DNA from: a virus
DNA length: 64,000 bases
Direction: 5' to 3' (one strand)
Virus record (IMG/VR): IMGVR_UViG_3300033233_000034
Span: 1-64,000 of that record
Part shown: positions 14,828 through 23,919 of the stretch, in pieces
How the letters are laid out: the number at the start of each line of letters is the position of its first letter
Position numbering within the stretch: the first letter of the stretch is position 1
Translations under genes and position numbers: made by a program
Notes under the pieces: model-generated
Databases searched by the model: none
Told to the model about the DNA's origin: nothing
The model's input: only the letters and a program-made list of their open reading frames with translations

Positions 14828-17758
14828 ATGAAATGGGTAGTTCCAAGAATATGGGAAGGAGGCACTTGTGTGATTATAGGTGGTGGACCATCTATGCTTA
14901 AACAATTTGATATACCTGTGGAAATTATACAAGGGGTGTATTCAGGAGAATTAAAACCAGCAGCTTACTCCCCATATCTTGACCCCATTCATAATATGCA
15001 CGTGATAGCCGTGAATGTAGCTTATCAAATAGGGGATTGGATTGATGTTTGTTTTTTTGGGGATAATTCAACATGGGATGAAGAAAAAGAGGAATTAGCA
15101 AAGTGGAAGGGATTGAGGGTTACTTGTGCGGAGGAATTAATAGATGACATACGCCTAAAACACCTTGAAAGAAATGGAAAAAAGAGAATGGGGATTTCAG
15201 TCGAACCGAATATGGTTAGTTGGAATAGCAATAGCGGAAGTGCTGCTATTAATCTTGCAGTTCATTTTGGTGTCAAAAAAATAATTCTTTTAGGATTTGA
15301 CATGAAACTTGATGAAGGTAGAAATCAACATTGGCATAAAATATATAAAAAGCAATTAAAAACAAAGGAAACTACATTAAATAGTACGTTTAGAAAGCAT
15401 TTGAATGGTTTTCAACAAATGAAAAAGGATTTGGACACTTTAGGTGTGGAAGTGATTAATTGTAGTCCTGAGAGTAGCATAACAGTATTTCCAAAAATGA
15501 ATTTTAAAGACATTAACGTTCTTGATAATCCCGGCAATAATATAAATTTAATTTTTGAGAAAGAACAGGAAGAGATACACTATGATTGGAGGAATAAAAA
15601 TCAAATTAAAAAAATCTGTATAACCACCACCTTTGACAGAAATTATAAAGAAGCCGGAAAAACTTTATTTAATTCAATTAAACGACATACAGATTGCACC
15701 GGAATAGATTTTAAAATTATCACATCGGACACGGAAGTAGTTAAAGACTTTGGGGAAGAAAATTGTTATTTTATTACTGAGGAAATAAAAAATAGATACA
15801 GCAATGTTAAATATCACAAAGAATTAACAGTAGAAAAATATGCTTCTTCATGGTATCGTTTTGAAATATTTAATATGACTGAATATGATCGGGTTATTTG
15901 TATTGATTCTGATTGTATTTGTGTAGAGGATATTTCTTATCTATTTAGTGAAGAATTAAATCAGTATGATTTAATATCTGTTGAAGATCATATTGTTTCT
16001 AAATGTTTTGTAAATCTCGTTCCTGAATTAGAAAGAAATGGTTCCCGCCTTAGTAATCTTACCAAACGATTAAAAGAAGGAAAAATAGATATTCAACCAG
16101 CATTATTGGTGGCTAATAAATCTATTGTAAATAAATCTTGGTATGAAAAACTAATTTCTTTTGCAAATATAGTTCCTTTTTCATATTCTATTGATGAGGG
16201 GGTTTTAAATGATTTCATTTATCAAGAAGGTATAAAAATAAAATTATTACCATTAGAATGGGATTTTCAAGATATTTATGAAAAAGTATGTTTAGATTTA
16301 CTCGTTCCTACGAAACCAATCATCATTCATTGTCAAGAATCTAAACCATTTAAGAAGTCAAAAGCACAATTAGAGCCATATTTTCATAAATATCATGATT
16401 TATGGTGGGAAGAAAATAAATTCAGTGTATTAAGCCAATCAAAAACAATCGTTGTTATTATAGTTTGGAATCGGTTTGAAAATTTAAGAAGATGGATTAA
16501 TTGCTGGAACCAATGTGATACCTCAGAAGCGGAACTTGTGGTTGTTCATAATCAGGAAACAGATAATCATAGGTATTGGCAACTGTGTAGTGATAACGGT
16601 ATTAAATATGTATATCGTGAAAATGTTGGTTTTGATATTGGTGCTTTTCAGGATATCTGTAAAGAAAGATTGGCAAATTTTCCAAATGAATGGAATAACA
16701 TGATTTGGGTTACAGACGATTGTATTCCAATGGCTAAAGATTTTGTTAGTCAGTATTTAAAACAATTAACAGATACTAACACTCCTTGTTATGAGATTTC
16801 AAAGGAGGTTAAAACTCATGTAAGAACTACTGGTTTTTTGATTACTAAGGAGATTGCAAAAAAATTAATATTTCCTAAAGACCCTATTCATAACAGGGAA
16901 GATTGTTATCAATTTGAGCATAAAAGCAAAAATGCTTTATATGAACAACTGATTAGTATGGGTAAACATCCGATAATGGTAAATAAGGATTTAAAAACAT
17001 CTCCATTATGGGATTCTGACGTCCGAGCGTACTTAAATTTAATGAAAAAACATGAAGAAGTATTTGCCCCATTAAAATCTGAAAAAACAGAAGAACAACC
17101 AATAAGTATTTTGGATGAATTAGCTATAAAATATAAGGCAGATAAAAGTTCAAGATACCATAATTACGCATCTAAATATGATAAAATATTAACTCCTTAC
17201 AAAGACATTTTCACATCTATTCTGGAAATCGGGGTAGCTCAGGGACAATCAGTAAGAATGTGGACAGATTATTTCCCAAAGGCTAAAATTCATGGAGCAG
17301 ATATTGATAAGGCTTCTGAAATATGTGAGGCTTTTTCTAATAGAATAAAATTTCATTTACTTGATCAAAGAGATGCTGCTCAACTAAAAAATCTTGAACC
17401 GTATTCTCCATTCGATTTGATAATAGATGATGGTAATCATTTTTGGATGGAACAAATCCTTACTTTTAAAATTCTTTTTCCTTATGTACGAAAGGGTGGT
17501 ATTTATATTATAGAAGATACAACTACTTCATATTGGAAAGAGTATAGAAATCATCCTATTTCAACAATAGAATATTTTAAGACTTTAATAGATGAAATTA
17601 ATTTTAAAGGTGAGAAAGCAACTGTACCCCTAAATCCCCCTGAAGAATTTGGAGATTGGGAAAAGGGATGGCATTGTAGAGAGGATTGTCATACAACAGT
17701 CCCTTTATTTGAGTCAATTCAATTTATGAATGGTTTTATTGTAATATACAAAAGATGA
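14828..17758 (+). CDS. Four-domain glycosyltransferase/methyltransferase polyprotein, 976 aa
   Basis: Domains in order: (1) residues 1-250, a DUF115/Maf-like region (GGTCVIIGGGPSML; later INLAVHFGVKKIILLGFDM), a fold used by flagellin glycosylation factors; (2) about 262-510, a GT8-like glycosyltransferase with the DxD in CIDSDCI near 357-363; (3) about 538-755, a GT2-like domain (KTIVVIIVWNRFENLRRW; VTDDCIP near 626); (4) about 770-976, a class I SAM methyltransferase (SILEIGVAQGQS near 796, then LIIDDGNHFW). All are read from sequence; substrates are unknown. Such a fusion between capsid and connector genes suggests building a decorated sugar on a virion protein. It overlaps the next gene by four bases. 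Confidence 0.85.
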   Translation: MKWVVPRIWEGGTCVIIGGGPSMLKQFDIPVEIIQGVYSGELKPAAYSPYLDPIHNMHVIAVNVAYQIGDWIDVCFFGDNSTWDEEKEELAKWKGLRVTCAEELIDDIRLKHLERNGKKRMGISVEPNMVSWNSNSGSAAINLAVHFGVKKIILLGFDMKLDEGRNQHWHKIYKKQLKTKETTLNSTFRKHLNGFQQMKKDLDTLGVEVINCSPESSITVFPKMNFKDINVLDNPGNNINLIFEKEQEEIHYDWRNKNQIKKICITTTFDRNYKEAGKTLFNSIKRHTDCTGIDFKIITSDTEVVKDFGEENCYFITEEIKNRYSNVKYHKELTVEKYASSWYRFEIFNMTEYDRVICIDSDCICVEDISYLFSEELNQYDLISVEDHIVSKCFVNLVPELERNGSRLSNLTKRLKEGKIDIQPALLVANKSIVNKSWYEKLISFANIVPFSYSIDEGVLNDFIYQEGIKIKLLPLEWDFQDIYEKVCLDLLVPTKPIIIHCQESKPFKKSKAQLEPYFHKYHDLWWEENKFSVLSQSKTIVVIIVWNRFENLRRWINCWNQCDTSEAELVVVHNQETDNHRYWQLCSDNGIKYVYRENVGFDIGAFQDICKERLANFPNEWNNMIWVTDDCIPMAKDFVSQYLKQLTDTNTPCYEISKEVKTHVRTTGFLITKEIAKKLIFPKDPIHNREDCYQFEHKSKNALYEQLISMGKHPIMVNKDLKTSPLWDSDVRAYLNLMKKHEEVFAPLKSEKTEEQPISILDELAIKYKADKSSRYHNYASKYDKILTPYKDIFTSILEIGVAQGQSVRMWTDYFPKAKIHGADIDKASEICEAFSNRIKFHLLDQRDAAQLKNLEPYSPFDLIIDDGNHFWMEQILTFKILFPYVRKGGIYIIEDTTTSYWKEYRNHPISTIEYFKTLIDEINFKGEKATVPLNPPEEFGDWEKGWHCREDCHTTVPLFESIQFMNGFIVIYKR

Positions 17759-18675
17759 TAAACAGAATATTAAAACCGATTTCAAGAAACAGAGCCATTG
17801 AGACGTTGGGAACCGTTTGGACTACTTGCATGAAGCATAACATGGAAATAGACATAACGGAAGAGACGTTACAAAATATGTGCGTAAATCAACTAACATT
17901 TGGTTTATTCTCATCTCACGAAAATGTGAATGATAGGGAAACTTTAGAAAAGTTGGCTTACGCTCTTGGTTTGTATGGTATTAAGAATCCTGAATCGGAT
18001 TCGTATGGAATTTATCCCCGAACAAGTTTAAAAGAAGTTAGTTCTAATGAATTACTAAAAAGTATCGAAAAAGAATTAGGCTTTCCAATTACCTTTGCTC
18101 GTTTATTTACGGGGGGTATGGTAAGACAAGAATCTGATTTTGGACGTTGGTCCATTCGTCAAATTCATTATTTGTGGATGATGAAAAAGATTCTTGAATT
18201 ATGCCCTAATCGTAATAGTAGGATTATAGAAGTTGGGGCTGGTATTGGTGTATTAGGGTTCTATTTGGATAAATTAGGGTACAAAGATTATACCATTGTT
18301 GATTTAGCAAGGGTGAATGCTGGACAGGCCTATTATTTATCAAAGAATCTTCCTGAACGTAATTTTATTCTTTCTGGTGAAGTTAAAAATCCTTTTGAGG
18401 ATATTAAATCAATAAAGATACTGCATACATCAGATTTCAATAATGTTCCTACTGGTCGTTATGATCTGATGGTTAATATAGATGGGTTAACAGAGTACCC
18501 GGTAGAAGATGCGAAAAGGTATATACATAGCGATTGTGCTCCAATGCTATTAAGTATTAATCATGAAGTAAATCCATTCCGAGTGATTGAAATAGCAGAA
18601 CCATACAAGCATTTAGTATATCGCACTCCATTTTGGTTACGTGACGGATATGTAGAAGAACTTTATAAAGCATGA
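17755..18675 (+). CDS. Class I SAM-dependent methyltransferase, sugar O-methyltransferase-like
   Basis: 306 aa. The glycine-rich SAM loop IIEVGAGIGVLGFYL (about 157-171) is followed by IVDLARVNAGQAYYL. The surrounding LFTGGMVRQESDFGRWSIRQIHYLW resembles putative sugar O-methyltransferases. The long N-terminal helical region (first 100 residues) fits that family too. It probably methylates a hydroxyl of a glycan made by the adjacent transferases. ATGA overlap with the upstream polyprotein couples them. Confidence 0.8.
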   Translation: MINRILKPISRNRAIETLGTVWTTCMKHNMEIDITEETLQNMCVNQLTFGLFSSHENVNDRETLEKLAYALGLYGIKNPESDSYGIYPRTSLKEVSSNELLKSIEKELGFPITFARLFTGGMVRQESDFGRWSIRQIHYLWMMKKILELCPNRNSRIIEVGAGIGVLGFYLDKLGYKDYTIVDLARVNAGQAYYLSKNLPERNFILSGEVKNPFEDIKSIKILHTSDFNNVPTGRYDLMVNIDGLTEYPVEDAKRYIHSDCAPMLLSINHEVNPFRVIEIAEPYKHLVYRTPFWLRDGYVEELYKA

Positions 18676-18676
18676 T

Positions 18677-19912
18677 ATGAAAACTATAACTAAACAGCAT
18701 ACAGCTTGTAGAATTTGTGGTTCCACGAATTTAAGTAAATATCTTGATTTGGGAGAAATGCCTTTACCAAACAATTTAGAATTAACTGAAAAATTGGCAA
18801 AAGAAAAAGAAAGATTTCCATTACAGGTTTTATTTTGTAATAATTGTGGACTATCCCAGTTATCTATTGTAGTTGATCCAGAGAAACTCTTTAGTTATTA
18901 CACCTATGTTTCCGGTATAAATCAGGGGTATGTTCTACATTGTAGGAAAATGGCACAGGATTTATCTAAACGGTTTGGTTTATGTTGTTCCTCTTTTCAT
19001 ATTGATATTGCAGGAAATGATGGTACGTTGCTTATTGAATTTCAAAAATTACTTAAACATCAGGTACTGAATGTTGACCCGGCAGTAAATTTAACGGCTA
19101 TTGCAAGAGAAAAAGGAATACCGAGTATTACAACATTTTGGGGATTACCTGTTATATATGAAATAGGTAAACGAGCTGATTTAATCACTGCCACAAACGT
19201 ATTTGCTCATTTGGACGATTTGGCTGAGTTTATGGTGGCTTGTCGGGGAATGTTAAAAGATACGAGTGTATTAGTAATTGAAAATCCATATTTGATAGAC
19301 TTTATAGATAATATGGAGTTCGATACTATTTACTTTGAACACATTACATATTGGAGTTTAATTCCAATGATGAGATTATGTAGTCAATATCACTTAAAAG
19401 TAATAGCAGCAGAAAAACAAGAAATCCATGGTGGTAGTATGCGTTATATTATTACTCGTGAAGAAAGTGAATACCAACCTTCTTCAGATTTAGAGAAGAT
19501 TTGTGCGGAGGAAAAAAGAAGGGGTTTTGATAAATATGAAAGTTATGCTGGATGGGCTAGTAAGGTTTGTTCATTTATATCGAACTTTAGAAAGAATCTA
19601 CTTAAATTAAAAGCAGAGAATAAAATCATTATTGGTTTTGCGGCATCAGCTAAAGGAAATACTCTTTTAAATTCTGCAAGGATTGACGATCATATTATTA
19701 ACTGTATTATTGATGAAACCCCTGAAAAAATAGGAAAGTATTATCCTGGAGTTGGAATACCAATTGTAAATATTTCCAATATTATGGAAATAGTACCAGA
19801 TTATATTATTATACTTTCGTGGAATTTTAAAGATGAGATTATTGCAAAAGTAAAAGCATTGGGATATAAAGGAAAATTCATTATACCAATACCAACTTGG
19901 GAAATAATTTAA
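18677..19912 (+). CDS. SAM-dependent C-methyltransferase-like protein
   Basis: 411 aa with the architecture of sugar C-methyltransferases. An N-terminal zinc-binding region (CRICG near 12-16 and CNNCG near 54-58), a central SAM fold (IDIAGNDGTLLIEF near 112-125; NVFAHLDDL near 173-181) and a C-terminal region with GFAASAKGNTLLNSARI (about 314-330), typical of the Methyltransf_14-type end. Relatives act on deoxysugars of antibiotics or surface glycans. It lies two bases after the previous methyltransferase, so one pathway is likely. Confidence 0.82.
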   Translation: MKTITKQHTACRICGSTNLSKYLDLGEMPLPNNLELTEKLAKEKERFPLQVLFCNNCGLSQLSIVVDPEKLFSYYTYVSGINQGYVLHCRKMAQDLSKRFGLCCSSFHIDIAGNDGTLLIEFQKLLKHQVLNVDPAVNLTAIAREKGIPSITTFWGLPVIYEIGKRADLITATNVFAHLDDLAEFMVACRGMLKDTSVLVIENPYLIDFIDNMEFDTIYFEHITYWSLIPMMRLCSQYHLKVIAAEKQEIHGGSMRYIITREESEYQPSSDLEKICAEEKRRGFDKYESYAGWASKVCSFISNFRKNLLKLKAENKIIIGFAASAKGNTLLNSARIDDHIINCIIDETPEKIGKYYPGVGIPIVNISNIMEIVPDYIIILSWNFKDEIIAKVKALGYKGKFIIPIPTWEII

Positions 19913-19916
19913 AATT

Positions 19917-20609
19917 ATGATAGCACTTATAACACCGACCGGGGGACGTTCAGTACAGATTAAACATTGTGCAGAGTTTATGAAGGCTCAAACGTATGCT
20001 GGGGATGTTATTTGGATAATTGTAGATGACTGCGTTCCTGTTACTACTGATTTTATTACAAGTGATTTTCGTTCAGGTTGGGAAATAAACAAAGTTTATC
20101 CTACTCCTAAATGGAGACAAGGGGATAATACTCAGGCACGAAATCTTCAAGCAGCTATTAATGTGGTTAAGACAATGGAAGTTTCATCTATTTGGATAAT
20201 TGAGGATGATGATTATTATTCTCCAAAATATTTGTCTATTATGACTGGTGCTTTGGAGGGATTTGATATTGTTGGTGAGACGGATACAATTTATTATCAT
20301 ATTCGATTAAAAAGAGGATTAAAAAGTGGTAATAATAAACATTCAAGTTTATTTCAAACTGGATTTAAACCCTCTATAATTCCTATTTTTGAACAGGTTG
20401 TTTCAACAAAAGTTAAATACATAGATATAGAACTCTTTAAGGCTGTTCCTAATGTGCAATTCATAAAAGGTTTAGATTTAGCGATAGGTATAAAAGGATT
20501 GCCCGGAAGAGGAGGTATTGGTGTAGGTCATAATCCTCGTAATTATAGAAGGGTAACAGATGATTTAACTGAAAAACAAAGCAAAACTTTAAGAAATATA
20601 TACGGATGA
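19917..20609 (+). CDS. GT2-like glycosyltransferase
   Basis: 230 aa. Starts with the nucleotide-sugar binding strand of a GT-A fold (MIALITPTGGRSVQIKHCAE), with VDDC near residue 40 and the metal-binding IIEDDDYYSP near 90-99. It is short for a full GT2, so it may act on a small acceptor or need a partner. Substrate unknown. Its stop overlaps the next ATG by four bases, so it belongs with the sugar block. Confidence 0.75.
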   Translation: MIALITPTGGRSVQIKHCAEFMKAQTYAGDVIWIIVDDCVPVTTDFITSDFRSGWEINKVYPTPKWRQGDNTQARNLQAAINVVKTMEVSSIWIIEDDDYYSPKYLSIMTGALEGFDIVGETDTIYYHIRLKRGLKSGNNKHSSLFQTGFKPSIIPIFEQVVSTKVKYIDIELFKAVPNVQFIKGLDLAIGIKGLPGRGGIGVGHNPRNYRRVTDDLTEKQSKTLRNIYG

Positions 20610-21304
20610 GTACTAATATAAAAAATACACCTATCTTTATAACCGGAGCAGAACGCTCAGGTAGTTCAATTATTGCTCGTATTGTAAATCATTGTGGAGT
20701 TTTCTCAGGTAAGATTACAGATATGCAAGAGAATAAGAAAATAAAAGATTTATTGGATAAATATTATGTTTATAATTTACATATTAGTCCTTTAGGACAG
20801 TATCCATTACCAAATAGTTTAAAGATTAAAGTACCGGAAGATTGGAGAATAACCGTATTGCAATCCCTACAAATGGAATTGTACAATGAGAGAATACCTT
20901 GGTTTTATAAAAGTGGAAGATTGGCTCAAACATGGCCTATTTGGAACCATGAGTTTCCCCTGGCTAAATGGATTATTGTGAGACGTAGAACAGGAGATAT
21001 TATTCAGAGTTGTATGAAAACGGGTTGGATGATAGCCTTTGATAATACATATACTTTAGAGAAATTAGGAGTATCTACGATACAAGAAGGTTGGTTATGG
21101 TGGGTTCATCAGCATGAAAAAATGTTTATAGAGATGATAGAAGCTGGTTTAAATTACAGAGAAATTTGGCCGGAGCGTATGGCAACCGGGGATTTTGAGC
21201 AAGTAAAAGAAATAATACAATGGTTGGATTTAGAATGGAAAGAAGATATACCAGAGTTAGTAAAGCCTTTATTTAAAAATAGTTCTCAAAAGAAAGGAGT
21301 ATAA
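20606..21304 (+). CDS. Sulfotransferase-like protein
   Basis: 232 aa. The N-terminus has the PAPS 5'-phosphosulfate loop (ITGAERSGSSIIARIV, about 12-27), then a second region with WIIVRRRTGDIIQSCM (about 121-136), where the 3'-phosphate site is usually found. It would transfer sulfate to a sugar or tyrosine. It closes the sugar block before connector genes resume. The family call is good from motifs; activity and acceptor are unproven. Confidence 0.78.
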   Translation: MSTNIKNTPIFITGAERSGSSIIARIVNHCGVFSGKITDMQENKKIKDLLDKYYVYNLHISPLGQYPLPNSLKIKVPEDWRITVLQSLQMELYNERIPWFYKSGRLAQTWPIWNHEFPLAKWIIVRRRTGDIIQSCMKTGWMIAFDNTYTLEKLGVSTIQEGWLWWVHQHEKMFIEMIEAGLNYREIWPERMATGDFEQVKEIIQWLDLEWKEDIPELVKPLFKNSSQKKGV

Positions 21305-21308
21305 TATT

Positions 21309-21680
21309 ATGGCTGTAAGAGTAACAGAAGCAGAAGTGAAAGCATTATTAGATGATACTACTTTAACCGATCCGCAGGTATTAGCATTTATAACGAGTGC
21401 AAATGTTTTAGTTAATACAGCATTAGGTACAGGGGTTACTGATATTTTGAAAGAAATTGAAAAATGGTTGGCATGTCACATGATTGCTATTACTCGTGAA
21501 CGTCAAGCTAAAAAAGAAGAAGCTGGTGGAGCAAAGATAGAATACACAGGAGTAACGGGTGAAGGCTTAAAAATGACCTCTTACGGACAAATGGTGATAG
21601 CTTTGGACACAAGTGGTATCATGGCCTCCCTTAGTGGTAAGACACTTCAAATTTATGCCATTAAATCTTTCAACTCATGA
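21309..21680 (+). CDS. Head-tail adaptor, connector protein
   Basis: 123 aa, all-helical N-terminus (VTEAEVKALLDDTTLTDPQ), then a C-terminal segment with GLKMTSYGQMVIALD. Size, place and helical layout fit HK97 gp6/gp15-type connector proteins that bind below the portal. A good Shine-Dalgarno sequence (AAAGGAG) lies 10 bases upstream. Assigned mainly by position and architecture. Confidence 0.75.
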   Translation: MAVRVTEAEVKALLDDTTLTDPQVLAFITSANVLVNTALGTGVTDILKEIEKWLACHMIAITRERQAKKEEAGGAKIEYTGVTGEGLKMTSYGQMVIALDTSGIMASLSGKTLQIYAIKSFNS

Positions 21681-22063
21681 GCATTACACAATTTATAAAG
21701 AAAGTTTGTGTTCAAGACGCAATATATTGGGGAAGCCCTGTAAACAATGGTTACAGCGGTAAAACCTATGCTACACCTGTTGAAATAAAATGTCGTTGGG
21801 AGGAAAAGATGCGAGTGATTCATGATGATAAAGGACAAGAATTTTCTTCTAAAGCACAAATATTGGTAACTCAAAATTTAGACATGGAGGGTTATTTATA
21901 TTTGGGTACATTGGATAGTCTTGAATCAGTTGTTGATGAAACTGATCCGAAGAATGTTACAGGTGCATATGAGATAATTGCTATTGATAGAATACCTTTG
22001 TTTAAATCATCTACGGATTTTGTACATATAGTTTATTTAGGATTCGGTAATAGAATGATATAA
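21677..22063 (+). CDS. Head-tail stopper-like protein
   Basis: 128 aa beta-rich protein (QDAIYWGSPVNNGYSGKTYATPVEIKCRW near 10-40). It starts within the stop of the adaptor and ends at the ATG of the next gene, as in the conserved connector gene order. Stopper proteins plug the portal until the tail joins. The assignment is from order and size. Confidence 0.68.
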   Translation: MSITQFIKKVCVQDAIYWGSPVNNGYSGKTYATPVEIKCRWEEKMRVIHDDKGQEFSSKAQILVTQNLDMEGYLYLGTLDSLESVVDETDPKNVTGAYEIIAIDRIPLFKSSTDFVHIVYLGFGNRMI

Positions 22064-22566
22064 TGGCAAATAAAGTAATACCAGTAGAAACACCTGGAGG
22101 ATATGTAGGTACTCGTGGAAAGTCTTTAATAGCTTCCGGTAGTAGAGCAGCTTTAACACCTTCTCAATATAGTAAAGCATGGAGTATTCAAGGTTTTGAT
22201 GAAATCATTAAAAATCTGAATATAGAAATTATGCGAATTACTCAGGGGGGTAAAGAAGGTTTATTACAGGTTGCTAAAGAAATTCGTAGGGATATGGTGA
22301 TTACAGCACCCACTATACCTGTTGATAAAGGAAATTTAATAAATTCGTGGTCGGCTTCCCCTGTGAAAGATTCTGTTGGGAATAATGGTGTTTTAATGGG
22401 ATTTTCTGCTAATTATGCACTTTGGGTACATGAAATGATAGAACCCATAAATTGGACACAGAGTGATAAATCCCCTGCACCGGGGGCTAAATTCTTTCAA
22501 GCAGCAATAAACAGGAATCGTGAAACTATACTACAAATTTTAGCAGATCATACTAAAGTTAAATAA
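22063..22566 (+). CDS. HK97 gp10-like neck or tail completion protein
   Basis: 167 aa. The central segment GLLQVAKEIRRDMVITAPTIPVDKGNLINSW with its VHEMIEP strand is typical of the HK97 gp10/SPP1 gp16-17 group, which bridges head and tail. It is one of four contiguous connector genes. Confidence 0.75.
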   Translation: MANKVIPVETPGGYVGTRGKSLIASGSRAALTPSQYSKAWSIQGFDEIIKNLNIEIMRITQGGKEGLLQVAKEIRRDMVITAPTIPVDKGNLINSWSASPVKDSVGNNGVLMGFSANYALWVHEMIEPINWTQSDKSPAPGAKFFQAAINRNRETILQILADHTKVK

Positions 22567-22567
22567 C

Positions 22568-22972
22568 ATGAATGCTACAAGTAAAGATATTGCTACCATA
22601 TTAGAAGGGATTAGTTCTTTAGGATTAACTTTCGGTGTAAATCTATTTATAGGCCGGGAACCCACCACCCCTTCAAATTGTGTTACAATTTATGATACAC
22701 CGGGTATGCCACCGCAGTTAAACCTTACGGATCAGGGATATGAGTATCCAGCCGTACAAATACGAGTCAGAGACATAAAATATCAGGATGGTTGGGATTT
22801 AATTTCAGCTATTAATAAAGAACTTCATGGTTTAAGCTATGAAATAACAGAAAGTGGTGCTGAGGCAACTTACACCGCTATCTATTGTGCTATGAACCCT
22901 TTCCTTTTGGATTGGGATGAAAACAGCCGGGCAAGGTTTGTTTCAAATTATAATTTACAAAGACACGCTTAA
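22568..22972 (+). CDS. Tail terminator-like protein
   Basis: 134 aa. The segment GREPTTPSNCVTIYDTPGMPP followed by a strand-rich part fits the phage minor capsid/tail terminator family that caps the tail tube. It is directly before the tail tube gene, the usual place. Family recognised from sequence pattern, not proven. Confidence 0.75.
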   Translation: MNATSKDIATILEGISSLGLTFGVNLFIGREPTTPSNCVTIYDTPGMPPQLNLTDQGYEYPAVQIRVRDIKYQDGWDLISAINKELHGLSYEITESGAEATYTAIYCAMNPFLLDWDENSRARFVSNYNLQRHA

Positions 22973-22983
22973 ACAATTTAATT

Positions 22984-23427
22984 ATGGCAAGTGAAGCTAT
23001 TAGTGGAGTAGGAGCAATGTTTCATCGGTATGATTCTACATCGAATGTGTGGGAAGCTATCGCTGAGATTACTTCTATTAAAGGACCAGGATTAAAACGA
23101 GATACCATTGATGTGACAAATTTAGACAGTCCCGATGGTTATAAAGAGTTTATTGCTGGTTTCAAAGAATCAGGAACAATATCATTATCAATGAATTTTC
23201 GTAGAGAAACTTATGATTTGATGAAGGCTGATTTTGAATCTGATGTTATGCAGAATTATGAAATTATTTTACCGGATACAGTGGAAACATCTTTTGAATT
23301 TGAAGGTCTTGTAATAGAGTTACCTTTAAATATCACTACGAAAGATGCTATTACAGCGGATGTTACTATTCAAATTTCTGGTAAAGTAGTTGTGAATGAT
23401 GGGGTTGCTTCTGGTAGTCCTGATTAA
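22984..23427 (+). CDS. Major tail tube protein
   Basis: 147 aa, beta-rich, acidic. Contains the tube core KGPGLKRDTIDVTNLDSPDGYKEFIAGFKE (near 31-60), common to lambda gpV-like tube proteins, and a C-terminal FEFEGLVIELPLNITT strand set. Hexamers stack to make the tail tube. No sheath gene follows, so the tail is non-contractile. Confidence 0.88.
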   Translation: MASEAISGVGAMFHRYDSTSNVWEAIAEITSIKGPGLKRDTIDVTNLDSPDGYKEFIAGFKESGTISLSMNFRRETYDLMKADFESDVMQNYEIILPDTVETSFEFEGLVIELPLNITTKDAITADVTIQISGKVVVNDGVASGSPD

Positions 23428-23456
23428 TTTTTTAATCCTAATCACGGATTTATTAT

Positions 23457-23464
23457 TACTTTTG
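23457..23464 (+). promoter_or_regulatory. Candidate Bacteroidota -7 promoter element
   Basis: TACTTTTG matches the TAnnTTTG -7 consensus of Bacteroidota vegetative promoters, in the 63-base gap before the tail chaperone. The expected upstream TTG element is weak, so this is only a candidate internal promoter. Confidence 0.3.
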
Positions 23465-23490
23465 TATAATCAAAACAAAAAACAATTATT

Positions 23491-23919
23491 ATGGCACTTT
23501 TATTAGATCGTAGCAAGTTACTTGCAAAAGAAGAACTACAAGTTGTTAAAGTAGATTTGGGTAAAGATGAGTATGTTTTTGTCCGTCAAATGACAGGACG
23601 TGAAAGAGGAAAGTATGAGCAATCCCTTATGATTGAGAAAAAAGATAACAAAGGAGTTGTTACTGGATTTGACCAAAGTTTAGAAGATTTTCGTGCGAAA
23701 GTAGCAGTTTATACCCTTTGTGATGAAAAAGGGAAATTACTGTTAAAACCAGAAGATGTATCTGTATTGAGTGAAAATATGTCAGCAGCTCGTTTGGAAA
23801 AAATTGCTGAAGAAGCACAAAAAATAAATGCAATTACGGAACAACAGAAGGAGGTTTTACTAAAAAACTCCGAAGCCGTCCAGGACGGCAATTCCAGTTC
23901 CGTCTCTGCAAAGAATTAG
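23491..23919 (+). CDS. Tail assembly chaperone, short form (gpG-like)
   Basis: 142 aa, ending at TAG (23917-23919). Helical and charged, with VRQMTGRERGKYEQSLMIEK near residues 31-50. Together with its frameshifted long form it coats the tape measure protein during tail assembly, as in lambda gpG/gpGT. The reading frame contains a slippery heptamer (A AAA AAC at 23862-23868) near its end. The TAG stop is real here, because the downstream part is in the -1 frame. Confidence 0.88.
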   Translation: MALLLDRSKLLAKEELQVVKVDLGKDEYVFVRQMTGRERGKYEQSLMIEKKDNKGVVTGFDQSLEDFRAKVAVYTLCDEKGKLLLKPEDVSVLSENMSAARLEKIAEEAQKINAITEQQKEVLLKNSEAVQDGNSSSVSAKN

